Shown here piece by piece: positions 45,701 to 58,543 of a stretch of 64,000 nt of DNA. The stretch is from Dimorphilus gyrociliatus (taxonomy: Eukaryota > Annelida > Polychaeta > Dinophilidae): assembly GCA_904063045.1 (NCBI GenBank), contig CAJFCJ010000028.1, positions 625,230 to 689,229 on the forward strand, in the 5' to 3' direction. The notes beneath the pieces are model-generated. The model saw nothing but the letters and a program-made list of their open reading frames with translations, had not been told where the DNA came from and did no database searches. A program made the translations under genes and the position numbers. Each line of letters begins with the position of its first letter. Within the stretch, counting starts at the first letter, position 1.

Positions 45701-48700
45701 GGGTTTTTACAATATTTCATTATTTGATATTATTTTTATCATTCGTCCATACTAAGAATTATATACGTAGATAAAACCCAATACCATATTGGTCTAGGTT
45801 CATGCAACAACCGCAAGGTGACGGCTTGTGAGCATACTGCTTTTTTAAATTTGCATACTAAACTAGTTTTACGGGTATAAATTTTGGACAATCTGCAGTG
45901 ATAATGAAGATTGTTGCGGTAAGTTTTCATACCTGCATGAAGATTTTAATGCTACACAGATTTTTTGTGTGCGATATCTTTAAAAAAACAAACAAACAAC
46001 TTTTGTAGTAGTTTTATTAATAGAGGGATTTGTGTTTCTTGTGGTCTTACTTTTATTATAGCATTTTCACATAGTTCGTTAATCGACTAACTGGTCTTCT
46101 AAAGAAAGTTTTGTCAAAGTTCAAATGAGATCTGATTGATTATGATAGAAAGCTTTTCCCACAAATTCTTTTTCAACAGTTTTTATTCACCAAGACTGAT
46201 AATTCTCATTTTTTTATAGCTTTTTTTTTGCAATGAAAAATCATTTGAAATTTCAGACAAACTTTCTGTCTCTTAACCTGTGGTGTTTGTGAATGCTTAA
46301 TCAAAAATCTAGTCGTTAACCCCTAATTGCCTTCCCTTTCCGCCTCTAATATGACTATAAATCCTTTTCGTTTATTACTTCGAGAGACAAGTGTTTGATA
46401 CAATTTTGAAATTTAATAAGTTGAAAAATTTTCAGATCTAAAAGAGGTGAGATTAATATAATTTATGCCAAAATATCACTTTTAATCGTGTGTCGAATAA
46501 TCAACTAATTCTCTCTTTATAAACAATCAACACATCCCCATTAACAATCTTGCCATTTTTAGTTCTGTAACGCTTTCTGTCATTACTTTTTCAAATCTGC
46601 ATGATAAGCTTTCTGAATATGGATGAACCTGCTTTTGGCAAAAATGTTGTACTCTTTAGATAGTCATGAATATTAAATTTCACTTGTAACTTCACCCAAC
46701 TAGAAGTAATTCTATAAAATTGTGTTACTTCAAACTACAATTTTCTTAGGTAATTTAATTGATTTAAAGATGGAAAATTTATCATATCTTTCGATTTAAC
46801 ACTTAGATCTGGAGATTCTCGTAGACTTAAAATTTCTCGTTTCATTTTAAAAAACAAAAATATGAAACCCTACAAAACTGCGACCATAAAAACAATAGCA
46901 ACGCCTGTTTCCTATAACATATAGACAAAATGTACGCTTTTGGGATATAAAAGATTGATAGTTGTTCGACTATCTAGAGAAAAACATTTTTGTACTTGCT
47001 TTTCAAGTTAACAATAAAGAGAAATAAAAAAGAGCGTCGGTGACAGGCGATTATGTTATTTAATTTTTTTTTTCAAAAATTTTCCATTTTTGTAATGTAG
47101 GGTGAACAACGAAACGTGTAGATGCTCATGAAGGTATATATACACCGCTGAATGCACTTTTTTGATTAGTGTTGTGTTCTGGTGCAAACAATTCTACCTA
47201 TCTGGCGCCATTTTGTCGTCTTTTTCTCAAAATGCTTGCTAATTTTAATTAAAAAGACTTGCATAAATTGGTTTTTATTTTTTAAATATTTTACCTTAGC
47301 TAAATGAATTTGTATGTAGTTTTTATTATTAATGCACATTATTCCTTCCTACTTATTATACATTAATTTCTGCACTTATCTTACAACTCAGAACCCAAGT
47401 AGAGCCCTCTTGCTTGGCTTTCGAGTACAAACTTTATTTCCGTTAAATCGTCCCTATCACTAACAGGTTATGTTTATTTATTTTGCTAAAATACTTTTGG
47501 TTCCAAGGTGATGGTTTCTTTATTCCCATCAGTGAGATATCATTTGCTACGAAATGAGGAATAGGAAGTTTTCTCTCTGTCCTCATGTTTTATCTATACA
47601 TATATACGAAAACTACTTTTATATGTATTCTGTATATATCTCTTAATGTAGCTTTGAGCAATCTGTCTTTCGATTTCGACCGAGCTCAGACAGTATGTTG
47701 CTTTCAAAATTTGATTTATTTAAGGATTTGGTAAAGAAAGAGAGCACCTGATAAAAGCAGTAGGCGTATCTGAAAAAGGTATGAGAACGTAGCCATATCC
47801 TCTAACTTTCTGATTTAATAGCGATAACAGCTAGATTTACTTATTCCTGCTTTCGACTTTATTTATTCAGTTAAAGTTTCATTCAGGGCAAGAAGGAACA
47901 GAGTCTGATATTAAAGTTAGTTATTGTTGAACAGTAACAGACAGCTTTACCTGTAACTGACAAAGATTAACATTATCTGCACGCTTCTTGATTATACCAT
48001 TCTCGTTCATATTCGTTATATTCGCGATCATTCACCAATTAACCACAAGAAATAGTTATCTGTTTCCCATAATTTATAAATTTTGCTTTTCTTGTATATC
48101 TCACTGATCATTTTTATGACCCTTTTTTTACCAGTTGCGTATAACTCTGTCGCTGTTCGTAGTTTCTTGGTTTATTTTTCGAAAATATCTGTCGTGTTTC
48201 TTTTGTCTAACTTCTTGTACAGGTAAACTTAAATAATATCATGCATTTCACAGAAAAACGGTAGTGTTAATTTTATTCTGCAAATGATAAAATTTAAAGA
48301 TCGAATAGTGTAGATTAGGTGATTTAGAACTAATTGCATTGATTTTTCTTCTTTCCAGATGCGTCGTAAACTAGACAGAGTATGTTATATATGTATCGTG
48401 CCTTTATTTTTTTATTTGCGAGCAATTATATTGTGTTCTATTATTTTTTCGGCCGATGCATCTGTTTTTTAAACAACGTGCTTTGTTCTAGTTAGACTTT
48501 TTTTAACTGCATAAGCTTTTTCCTATCTAGGTAATAATTAAAACGTAGCTGAGATTTTCTTTCATTTCTCGAAATGTTTGTATTAGTCCGTAATCCTCAA
48601 AGAATTGTCCACTCAATAGCAGAAATGAATTACACAATGAAGCCAATCAACTAAGATTGGAAATCTCAGCTACGCGTTTTTTTTTCTAATTTAAGAATTC

Positions 48701-51700
48701 CAATGATTTTAGAGCTATGTCATTATTTTTTTTCGAGTTATTCTTTTTTATTTTTGACACTTCAAAAAGCAAAAATTTGGAGTTTATAATGTTGGCGCAC
48801 TAATAACGCAGATAACTTCTATTTTCGCTTCCTGAGAATGCGTTCTCAATAAGTCAAACGCAGCAATTTACAACAGTGGCTCGTATACGTATACAATATT
48901 ATGTATGCGTATCAGTAACAATAGAAATAAACGCCTGGTAGGTGATTAGCGCGGTGACTTAAGAAAATGGTTCTACATAAGGGTAAATTAGTACTGTTGT
49001 GTAGACTTGTTTTAAGAAACCTTTTAAAATAAACTTCTTTGTATGAAAATTGTCATATAAAGAAATGTTATTTTAAGAGAGCTTTACGTTATTCAACGAA
49101 ACGTTCTAAAGAGATCCATTTTGAAATATCATTTAAAATATGTTTTGGAAACGTTCCATAAAAAAAACATGTAATCATCTTGCATATAACAGTACTGATT
49201 TATCTTAATTGTTCTAATTAATATGTTTTTTTATATAGCCTAATTTATTTTATGGACGTAATTCTTGATGAGTCGTTGATTAGAATACGCGTTAGGAACT
49301 AGAAATTTATTTAAATAAGTTAATAAATATTCTTCGTTCTTACAGATGATTCCGGTGACCGATCAGTTAAAGGAGATTCGGAGAAAGAGGTAAATATTGT
49401 CTGTATAAATTCTTATATTTTATAACTTGTAAAGAAAATACTTTCTTTTTCTGCTATAACTGTACCCATAGTTTTTACTCTCGGATAAAATAGTTTATCA
49501 GTTTTCTTTTACTTTGATTTATAATTGAGGCTAATGCATTCTATTTCTTACAGGCAAAAGACAATGATCCTTCAAAGTCACCGCAGTACAATTGCGATTT
49601 GTGTAAAACACAGTACAAAAGTTGTTCAGAATATGACAATCACGTAAAGTCAGCAGATCATGTTCACAAGAAAGTAAGATATTTCGTTGTAATATATTAA
49701 GTTAGCGTTAATTCTTAAAATATATTATATTATCTCCGAATTCTCAATTTTCGACTTATTAAATCTATTTGAAACAAAATATGATAATCTGTTAAGTAGT
49801 ATAGAAATATTATGTTTCCTTATGTAAATATGCAGACGTGAAAGTTTATTTTATTATAAAAGGATCAGGAAAGGACCTTGGCATGGGTCTATACAAGACC
49901 TTAAATAGGGCTATTTATATACAGTGGTGTGTAAAAATTAATATTAAGTTTGCTGATGTCTGTTCATTATTTTTACACCGAAAGTTGATATTTTTTGCAC
50001 AAGAAGTTTTCTTTTTAGTTATTAAGATATTACAATATGCTATTTACAGAAAAATGAAGATGCTAGAACTCGCTCGCTCGCTCAAATAGTTAAAGCAAAA
50101 GACGAAAAGAAAAGCGAAAAAGAACTCCAACGATTGTTGAAATACGCCGACGATAAGTAAGATCATTGTTAATTTTTTAAGCAATTTGCCATTTACGCAT
50201 ATTTCGTTCTTCCAGGCAGAGACAAGCCCAAGAGAGAATACCCTATTATGAAACGGCCTCGAAAGGCCAACTGACTCAAACCTCGGGAAAACTATCTTTC
50301 AATTTACAAAAGAAATCTACTACGTTATCAACCATTTCTTCAATTGTTTTCTCAACAAAAACACCACGAATTGATAAACTAGATAATAATAAAGACAGTT
50401 CGCTCAAGAAAACCGATGATTCAGAGTCTAGCTCAACGGAGATGGATAAAAAGCCTAAAAAAGAGGAGGTATTTATTTATGCTCCAGATGATCAAACATA
50501 CTTGATGGTTGAGCTGTTAGATCATAAAAATAAATTTATTAAGTGGCCTAAAGATATGTGTAAGAGTACGGAATCTGAGCCGAAATTAATATATAGTGAA
50601 TATAGTGAATTTGATGGCTGCAAAGATGTTTATATGTGTGCAGAAGATATGTCATCTACAGAAAAAGTTAGAACTGACTCTGATAAAAGCTGTAATTTAT
50701 ACGAAGAAGACGATTTAGATTTCGAACCCGACTCTGATAGAGATGAAAGTGATGGAAAACTTATTGGAGAAGACAAGCAACCAAACCTTACACCTCTTCC
50801 CAATATTCCTCAGAATAAACTACCCGAAGATTTAGATGAAGATGACGCGGATCATCCTAACTTCTTACAGTTTCAACCAAGACCTGTGAAACTAGGAAAG
50901 AAAGAAAAGGAAAAGGATAAGAAATTGAGGAGAGATAATGCAAAGAAGAAAAAGAGGAAGAGGGATAAAAGCTCCGATAGCGAAAATTCAGAAGATAAGA
51001 AGAAAAAGAAGAAAAAGAAACATAAACGTGAAAAAGACCATAACGATAAGAAAGAAAAAATAAAGAAAGATAAAGAGAAAGACAAAGATAAAACTAAAGA
51101 CAAGATTTCTGAAGAGAAAGAGAACGAAGAAGAGATAAAAGATAATTCTGAAGCTGAAGTGTCTAAAATTGAAAAAGATACATCAAATTCTGAAGGAAAG
51201 AAGACACCTGAAACAAAAATCTTCAAGTTAGTTGAAACTATAACTACAAGACGGAGTTGCGATGATGAGAATCTTGAAAATATTGATCAAGAGACGAAAA
51301 CGAGTGACAAGCTGGAAGGTGTTTTAGATGAAGAGGTCAAAGAAAGTCCTATCAAAGTGGAATTAGGATCTGATGTTGATGAAAAAGACGGCGAAGAAAA
51401 TTTAAACCCCTTGGAAACAAATAAGATAGAAGTAGATCTCGAGACCGATAAATTAGATTCTGGTAGGAAAAGGCAATTATCTCCTGGAATATCAAACAAC
51501 AGTAAACGTTCAAAAGTAGAGACGAAAAAGCTTGAAGGAGTTGTAAAAGAAACTGTTGCCAGCACATGCAAATCGAAATGGGATACGTCCAGCTCAGAAA
51601 GTGAAAACGAACACATTGAAAAAAAGAAAGAACTAATCAATAATCGCTTGGAGACAATTGCCAAGACCAGCTATTCAAAGAGTGGTCGCATAAAACGATT

Positions 51701-53717
51701 TACAAAGTCCCCAAGTTCATCGAGATCTAGATCTCGCTCCAGGTCTAGATCTAGCTCAAGATCTAGATCCAGGTATAGATCAAAATCGAGATATGCAAGT
51801 AGATCCCGATCTAAGTCCAGATATGGGGGATATAAACCAAGAAGGTCTCGCAGGAGCTATTCGAGAAGCCCATCCAACAAAAAGAAGTCCAGTCGATACC
51901 GCAGAAGTAGAAGATATTCTAGAAGTTACTCAGAATCTAGGTCCAGATCAAGATCCAGGTCTTATACAAGATCTTCAAGTCGTAGTAGTCGATCTTATAG
52001 GTGATAATATTGAACACTGTTAATTAACGTTTAACTGTTTTTCTTTGTTTCTTTGCAGCTCTTACACTCCATCCTCCTATAGCAGGTCTTACTCAAGATC
52101 GTACTCAAGATCATATTCTAGATCTAGGTCTCACTCAAGGGGAAGAGGGCGGAGGAGAAGACGCTCATCATCTTATTACAGATACAGCTCCAGCTCAAGG
52201 TAGTACCAACGTCCATTATCATCAAAAAATAAATTTTTGCTGTTTCAGAAGCTATAGCTACTCCTCTGATTTCTCTAGAAGTCGTTCAAGGTCTTACTCT
52301 TACTCTAGATCGAGATCGCATAGTGCGCGTTCCCTTTTGAAGAAAAGTCCTGATGAAAAATATAGCTCATTGTTGCCTAAAAAGAATGAGACTAAAAAGA
52401 GAAAAGAAAAAGCTGGTAAAAAGACACGCATTGGAGTAAATGTAAGAAAAATATATTATTTTCGTAATTAAGTAGTTTTAAATGTATATTTAATTTTAGA
52501 ATACCAGCTCCAGTAAGCTGCCTTTTATTGGAAAGAAGAAAGCTTTAATAAAATCAGATGCACAGCGTAATAGCCTTGATTCTGACGATGAAGAAAGCAC
52601 GAAATTTAGGAAAACAGTATCACAAAAACTTTTTAAGCATATAGAAGAAAAGGAAGTCAAAGAATTAAATGAGGAAAAATCTGATAAAGACATTGATACG
52701 GACAGGGAAAAAAGGGTGGAAAAAGATGATATTCCTCTTCCTGAGATACCTCCCGAAGCAGGAAGTACATTAACCGTTTCAAATTCTAGGGAACCCGATA
52801 AAGAGGAATCCCACGGACAACATCTTTTTGGTGCATACACAAGTTATGCCAATCAGCAACAACAGCAACAGCAGGCGGCTTATATTCTTCCATACATGTA
52901 TGACAATAATGCCTATCCCATCACGTCTTCCGCATGTTCAGCTCAACCGGAAGCATCAACAGCTCAAGAAGCTGAATTAACCAATTTTATTGGCCCCAAA
53001 CTGCCTCTAAATCATCCTCTGGTTAAGAGTGGCCAAGTACCGCCTCCCCCTCCTCCGCCCGAAGAGGAAGTAGAGCCGAGAGGTATGGAGAATGTTATAC
53101 CACCAGAGAAAGCTGCCGAGTACGCTGCTCTGCAAGCTCAAGCTCAAAAGCATGCCTTGAGGAATAATGGTCAACTGGTTGAGGAAGAGGAAGAACCGCC
53201 TATGGAAGCTACGCCATGTTCTACACAAATGATGGTACCTCAAGCTGCTGCTGCTGCTGCTGCTGCCGCTGCTGCTACACCAATATTATTACAAGCACCC
53301 ACCAATATGTCATCTTCCAATTCTCTTTATTTACCCTTTCAGTCGATACCTCAAGCTGGTACTCCTGTTGTTCTACCACCGAATGTACAATTTGCTTCAG
53401 GTCTGCAAGGTTTGCAAGGAGCATACTCTGTTCATCATTCCCTCTTGCTTGCTAGGCAACAGCAAGCTTTTCTCCAACAGCAGGCCGTCCTTCAACAAGC
53501 TGCCGTTGCTCAACACCATGCAGTGCAACAAGCTCAAGCAGCAGCAGCTGCTCAGAGTGCGGCCCTACAGCATGGTACAGGATTAATAGCAACGCCCAGC
53601 GGACATATGTTTGTCTCGTTGCCACAAGGTGTTCAAAACGTTCCAACTACTCTCCCTCTAGTTGTAACGGGGGGACATCATCTTATACCAAGTAGATTCG
53701 CAAGACCGTTTATGTGA
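42758..53717 (+). CDS. GPATCH8/ZNF804-like zinc-finger RS-domain protein
   Basis: Predicted nuclear RNA-processing protein. Coding exons: 42758-42769, 44641-44707, 49346-49389, 49554-49673, 50050-50156, 50216-52000, 52059-52199, 52249-52441, 52500-53717; all phases agree, giving 1,228 residues. A U1-type finger lies at residues 55-77 (C55-x2-C58-x12-H71-x5-H77, ending DHVHKK). The following KDEKKSEKELQRLLKYA helix and the GKLSFNLQKK block match GPATCH8 and ZNF804. Then come an acidic region, a Lys-rich stretch (about 342-407) and a long RS domain (about 616-790). The C-terminal part has a polyQ tract (about 942-948), GPKLPLNHP, PPEKAAEYAALQAQAQKH and polyAla, as in the vertebrate relatives. 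An in-frame TGA at 42728 precedes the ATG in the same exon. No G-patch is visible, unlike human GPATCH8, so I leave the symbol blank. AATAAA is at 54204. Confidence 0.9.
44708..49345 (+). other. 4.6-kb intron of the GPATCH8-like gene
   Basis: It starts GTAGTT and ends TTCTTACAG. No coding exon that keeps frame is seen. The preceding intron (42770-44640) is likewise empty. This one contains a 21-base segment at 48360-48380 between good splice sites that would introduce a stop, and an inverted-repeat element at 48540-48680. Confidence 0.6.
48540..48680. repeat. Inverted-repeat element, about 140 bp
   Basis: The left arm, AAAACGTAGCTGAGATTTTC (48540-48559), is nearly the reverse complement of the right arm at 48659-48680, which contains AAATCTCAGCTACG followed by CGTTTT. 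About 100 bases lie between them. It could be a small MITE-like element or a foldback structure in the intron transcript. No clear target-site duplication was recognised. Confidence 0.55.
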
Positions 53718-54243
53718 AAAAAACTGGGAATAATGACAAATACAATGCTTGATAATATTCTCTAGACAATTTCTGTTTTAAAATATATGCAAGTCTATGT
53801 TCTTTATCGCTCTGCATGCTTAATTTATTTGTACAGCGCTGCATTGCAATGTTTCCTCTCTTTTTTGAATGTATTACACAGTTACAGAGCACAACACTTG
53901 CTTCATTATTGTTAGTAAATACTATTGAATCGTAAATTGATAATGAAATTGCTTTAAGAGATATTTGAAAAAAAAATTGTTCAACTTAAAATTATAATAA
54001 TTGTAATATTTATTTAGATCAGACACTTAAAAACATTAAAGAGATTTCTTTACTAAATCTATACTGGTGCTTAACAGACGTAGAGGGTAATTTGTAGATA
54101 TCGATTATAACGTGTAAGTCGTCAGCTTGGGGTAGAAGGTGTTCTTAAGCTACAACGAAAGTATAGGAAGAAGCGTCAATTCACCATATAATAATTATCG
54201 GCTAATAAACAAAGTCTAATGTGAAGTAATTGGACAATCCAGT

Positions 54244-57200
54244 TTATTTACACTCATTCACATGGTTTTCATATTCTTTTTGGCTGACGTTATCCATTAA
54301 ATTTGAACAAACTGGACAATATTTTTCTAGGTTGTGAGACTCAACATGTGTTATCAAATCGCTTGTAGACAAAAAGGTATGATTACAAACTGGACACAAA
54401 AGCTGAGGCTCTCCGACAGCATCCTGTTTAAATAAATAGAATTAAGGTATGAAATTATAGCGTTTTGCTTTAATACTTGAAATCTGTCATCATCGTGATC
54501 GTTCAATTCAGGTATAATATTTCCTGTAACGGGATAAGGGGGCCCGCTGTTGCAAGGATATACCCAGGTTGATTCTGGTGGTGAAACTGGTAACAGAACA
54601 CATGAATTATTAATTTCTTTCGACAAAGATAAAAAATAATTATATCAATTTACATGTTCCTTTGACTGCTGCTGTTTTTGCGGTATGTAATTTTACTGGT
54701 TCGAGGGGTTCTGGTAAACCACTAACACCACGATATTCTGTAACGGGTATTCTCACTGCAAAACTTTTTTCTTTCTTTTCAACCATTTCAATATTTTCCT
54801 CAAGCTGTTTGTCGATAACCTTATTACGTAATTCATCAACTTCAGCACATTTTTTCAAATATATTTTTTTCATTTCTTCCAATTCATTGTTTAACTTTTC
54901 AATTGTTGATTGACTTTCTGCTGCTTGAACTTTTACTCTCTACGAAAAGAAGATGTTTTAAAAGATGTCAAATACAATTTCTATGCAAGACAATACCTCA
55001 AGATGTCTGTCAGTATGTTCTTGTTGTTGCAAAAGTTCTTTTATTTTATTATGTAGCTCAATTTCATGTACTTCAGCCTCATTTGTCTGACAGACGCTAT
55101 CCGATGAACATACGTAAGCTTCACAAGTAACGTCATTCGATCCAACATTTCCTTTTATCATTGAATCAGTTAAATCAGCTGTAAAATGCAATTATATTAT
55201 TTTAAATAAAATACGCTTAATAGACAAAGTATTGAATAATATTATACCTTTTCTTTCAAGTTTAGTGCATTGCTTCTGTAGTTTCATACATTCAACATAT
55301 TTTGTTCGATATTCTTCGCCTGCCATTTGTAATCTTCTCTTTAAATCCTCATTCTCTTTCATCAAGTGTTCCTCTCTTTGTTCGTAATCCTTATTCAAAT
55401 TTTCGATATCAGTCAAAAGCCTTTTCAAGTCAACATTTTCTTTTTGAAATTTGCTGAATCTACTGCGAACTTCATCATAGGCTGTTTGTAAAGCCATTCT
55501 AGAACCGTCGGCAACCATATCTTTACTTTCGGTTTTAAGTTTATCATATAAACTCTTTATCGAACGATACTTTTCTCTTTCTTCCTCAACAGCTCTATTT
55601 GTCTCTTTCGATTGATCCTGTAGCAGCGTTTCCAATTCTGATAGCCTCATTTTTAAATTTGCATTTTCAGATGTACTATGCTAGTTAATAAATGAAATAT
55701 ATATAAAATGATCAATAAAATAGGTAATCACACTAACTTCAAACTTTTGATTTAGCTTAGCGTTGAATTCTTTAATCGATGATAGTTCTTTTCTCATAAT
55801 TGATTTTGACTCTTCACCCGCTGATAACTTATCTTCGTAGTTTGTTAAGCGTTCACTTAAAGTAGATATATCATCCTATCATTTGAAAGATGATAAGTTT
55901 AAAAATTATCTTTTTCTTTATCTTAGAGTTCTTACTTTATAATGTTTAGAGATAGCAATTTCACCCTTCAAACGTATTAAAGTATCATCGTACGTTTTTT
56001 GCAATGCCGAGTGCTTAACTTCAAGATTACCCAACATCGTTTTCATTTCCGTAAATCTTTTCATGTAGCACTCTTCCTTTTGCGATCTTTCAGCTAATGC
56101 GCTCTGTATGGTATTGAAGATAAATGAAATATATACACATATAGTGACAAATACAAAAATGTATGCTATGTGATAATATGTTCTTACGTCTAAGAGTTCA
56201 ATTTTTTCATTAAGATTTTTATTCTCTCCTTGAACTTTATCAGTTTGTCTTAGCATTTCTATTTCTTTCTTTGATATCATACCAAGCTCTCTCTCTAATA
56301 CAGCAACTTGATTTTTCAATTCTTCTTCAACTGTTAGTGCCAAATCTAAGGCAACTGTTTTTTCTTTTAAGCTTTGACGGCATTTATCCAGGTTTTCCTC
56401 TAGAGCATCTCTCTCACCACGTAATAATTTTGTCTGTGATTCTAATTCTGTTTCGATATGAGTTATCTCTCCTTCCAGTTCAATTATTTTCTTCTCATTT
56501 TGAAAATTTTGCTGCCGAGTCTCTTCTAATTGATTATATATAACTTCCTTTTCTTTCATTACTTTACTTAATTGCTCCTCGAGGACATTTGTACGTTTCT
56601 TAACAATCAATAAACCCGTGTCATCCTCAACCTGTACTAGTTCTTCAGGAATAAAACTTCGAAACTGGAATGGCATGGATGCTCCTCGCATGCCACCCGT
56701 GCTCGTGATATAGCAAAATTGATAAATTTCAGTATCGTCATTTGGAATGCATGTAGCTGTTGTACAGCAAGAGAATAAATTAATGAATTTTGTGGATAGT
56801 GAATCTAATTACCGGGAAAGGTTACATCAGCTTCCAATTTTTCATTTGGTTCTTTTGCCCAAACATAGTGAATATATTCATTAGCACTACTCCATCCAAC
56901 CTAAAATACCCAATGAATAATTAATATTTATAAAATAAAATATTAATAGCTAAACACTTTTTCAGCCAGGAACATTATGAACAGAACAATCAGAAATATA
57001 TTAATATTTTTAATAACCTTCTCAAGGTCAATTATTCTAATATATAGTCTACACGATATGACAATCAATCAACCATTGATAGATTGCTAGAACACTTGAC
57101 TATGATTAAGGGAAAAATATTACGTAATCTGTAAGGAAATCTTTTAGAAACGAAAAATACTTACTTTATACAATCCAACCCAATCCCTTGAATTGTACTG

Positions 57201-57350
57201 CATTGCGCTACTGAACGAGTATTTACAATCAAAGTTTAATCCAGTCTGGTAACTTTCTTGAATATTTTGAAATATGACTTGGGCGAAATTCATTTTTTCC
57301 TCTGTTATTGTTTGCTGGGGGATTTTCTCAAAAGTTTCAAAGTCCGTCAT
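54244..57350 (-). CDS. TAX1BP1: SKICH-coiled-coil-zinc-finger autophagy receptor (TAX1BP1/CALCOCO family)
   Basis: Cytosolic cargo receptor linking ubiquitinated cargo to ATG8 proteins and restraining innate signalling in vertebrates. Exons: 57350-57165, 56900-56813, 56756-56188, 56103-55936, 55875-55738, 55680-55248, 55178-54997, 54939-54654, 54586-54477, 54423-54244. All frames agree: 779 residues, human TAX1BP1 789. The SKICH domain (about 20-125) has FAQVIFQNIQESY, RDWVGLYKVGW and EIYQFCYIT. A hydrophobic LLIV at 140-143 stands where NDP52 and TAX1BP1 have their non-canonical LIR. A long coiled coil follows (about 150-640), including GEEYRTKYVECMKLQKQC, close to the human ADHYKEKFKECQRLQKQ. 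Two C-terminal fingers are present: CPVC...HVESH and CPVC...HVNEC, the second ending in Cys rather than His. It could be the single ancestral member of TAX1BP1, CALCOCO1 and CALCOCO2; length and coiled coil favour TAX1BP1. Introns are mostly 50-70 bases. AATAAA in reverse orientation is at 54009 and again over the stop codon. Confidence 0.92.
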
Positions 57351-58543
57351 TTTTCTTAGCCTTTTAAAACCTTCAGTTTTCGCTTATTCTTTCTCTTTAA
57401 GATTACAAAATTGTAGTGAGCAATTGTCATCACTAAAATGTATTAATAAGTTATTTTAACCAAATGACTCATTTAAGAGATCAATATCTATTGACAATGG
57501 CTCATGAAAGTAGGCCAAAAATAGTGTCTTTCTTTTTCATTGGGAATTAATATAGTAAAACGCAATTTCCTTAATACAAAATATTTGACTTTATTTAGGG
57601 TTCAAGGCTAATTATTAACGCTTTTCGTGAATTTTATACAATTTTACATACCGTGGCAACCCAGTAGACAGTGATATCAAACGTTATTTAAAACGATTTC
57701 GTAAACAAATGGGTTTGTGGGATTTGTTATGGTGGACGAACTATTTATGCCCAGTTTATTTATATGGGTATACCTAAATGATATATTTCACAGATAAGTA
57801 AAAAATTACCTAATTTTTTCGTAATACGATTATGAATCATTTCTCTCATATAGTTTTAATATAAGGATATCTTTGAAAAATTAATAATATATTTCCCCAC
57901 TTGCTAATATCTCTTAAGAAAAAACGTTCTATTAAGAACTTTATCGTTAACCATCTTAATTATTACAAGAATAAGTTTATAAATATCAAACTATATACCA
58001 AGATATAATAAAAATAGAGTGTTATAATTTCCTGTACAGAATACTGTCCAATTTTAAAAAAGAGTACTAATAAACAATGGTTTCTCCAAAAGAGCTACGA
58101 AAAGAAATTTTCGTTTAAAACACTAACTATTATGAACAACTAGAGATAATATTTAACAATTAATCTCCTAATATACGAAAGCATAAGTAAGAGAGAAATT
58201 TGATATATTTACCTGATATTAAAAGTTGCTGTTAGGAACCAGCTTGTGAAATGAATGAGCAAATTTTTATCGAATAACTATCCACCAGTCGTCTGCCTTT
58301 TAGTCAGTCTCGAATGAAACTCAAGGGATCTTGGGACGTTTCCCCTGTATAGACGAAAATTATATGAAATTTCAGAAATCTTATTCCCTTCAATACACAA
58401 TATTTATTATTAATTTCTTATATTGAAGTCATTCACCAAAATATTACAAGATAATTATCTCTATTGGATGATTTGTCTCGCTGATCAGCACCATTAATTC
58501 GTGATTTTGGCTTATTTTTGATTCGAACTTTATATTCGTGGAA
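57351..58543. other. Divergent gap between TAX1BP1-like and EBAG9
   Basis: About 1.2 kb between two start codons facing away from each other, so it must hold both promoters. No TATA box at a convincing position and no coding segment was recognised. It is AT-rich without long repeats. Confidence 0.5.

Noticed and set aside
48360-48380. 21-base candidate microexon in the GPATCH8-like gene with good acceptor and GTATGT donor
   Set aside because: Joining it to the phase-1 exon at 44707 gives an immediate TAA; direct joining of 44707 to 49346 is in frame. It could only be a poison exon.
50873-51226. 117-codon minus-strand ORF rich in Ser and Phe
   Set aside because: Antisense shadow of the Lys/Glu-rich coding exon.
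53216-53455. ORF with a Cys run
   Set aside because: Frame shadow of the GCT repeat that encodes polyalanine in the real frame.
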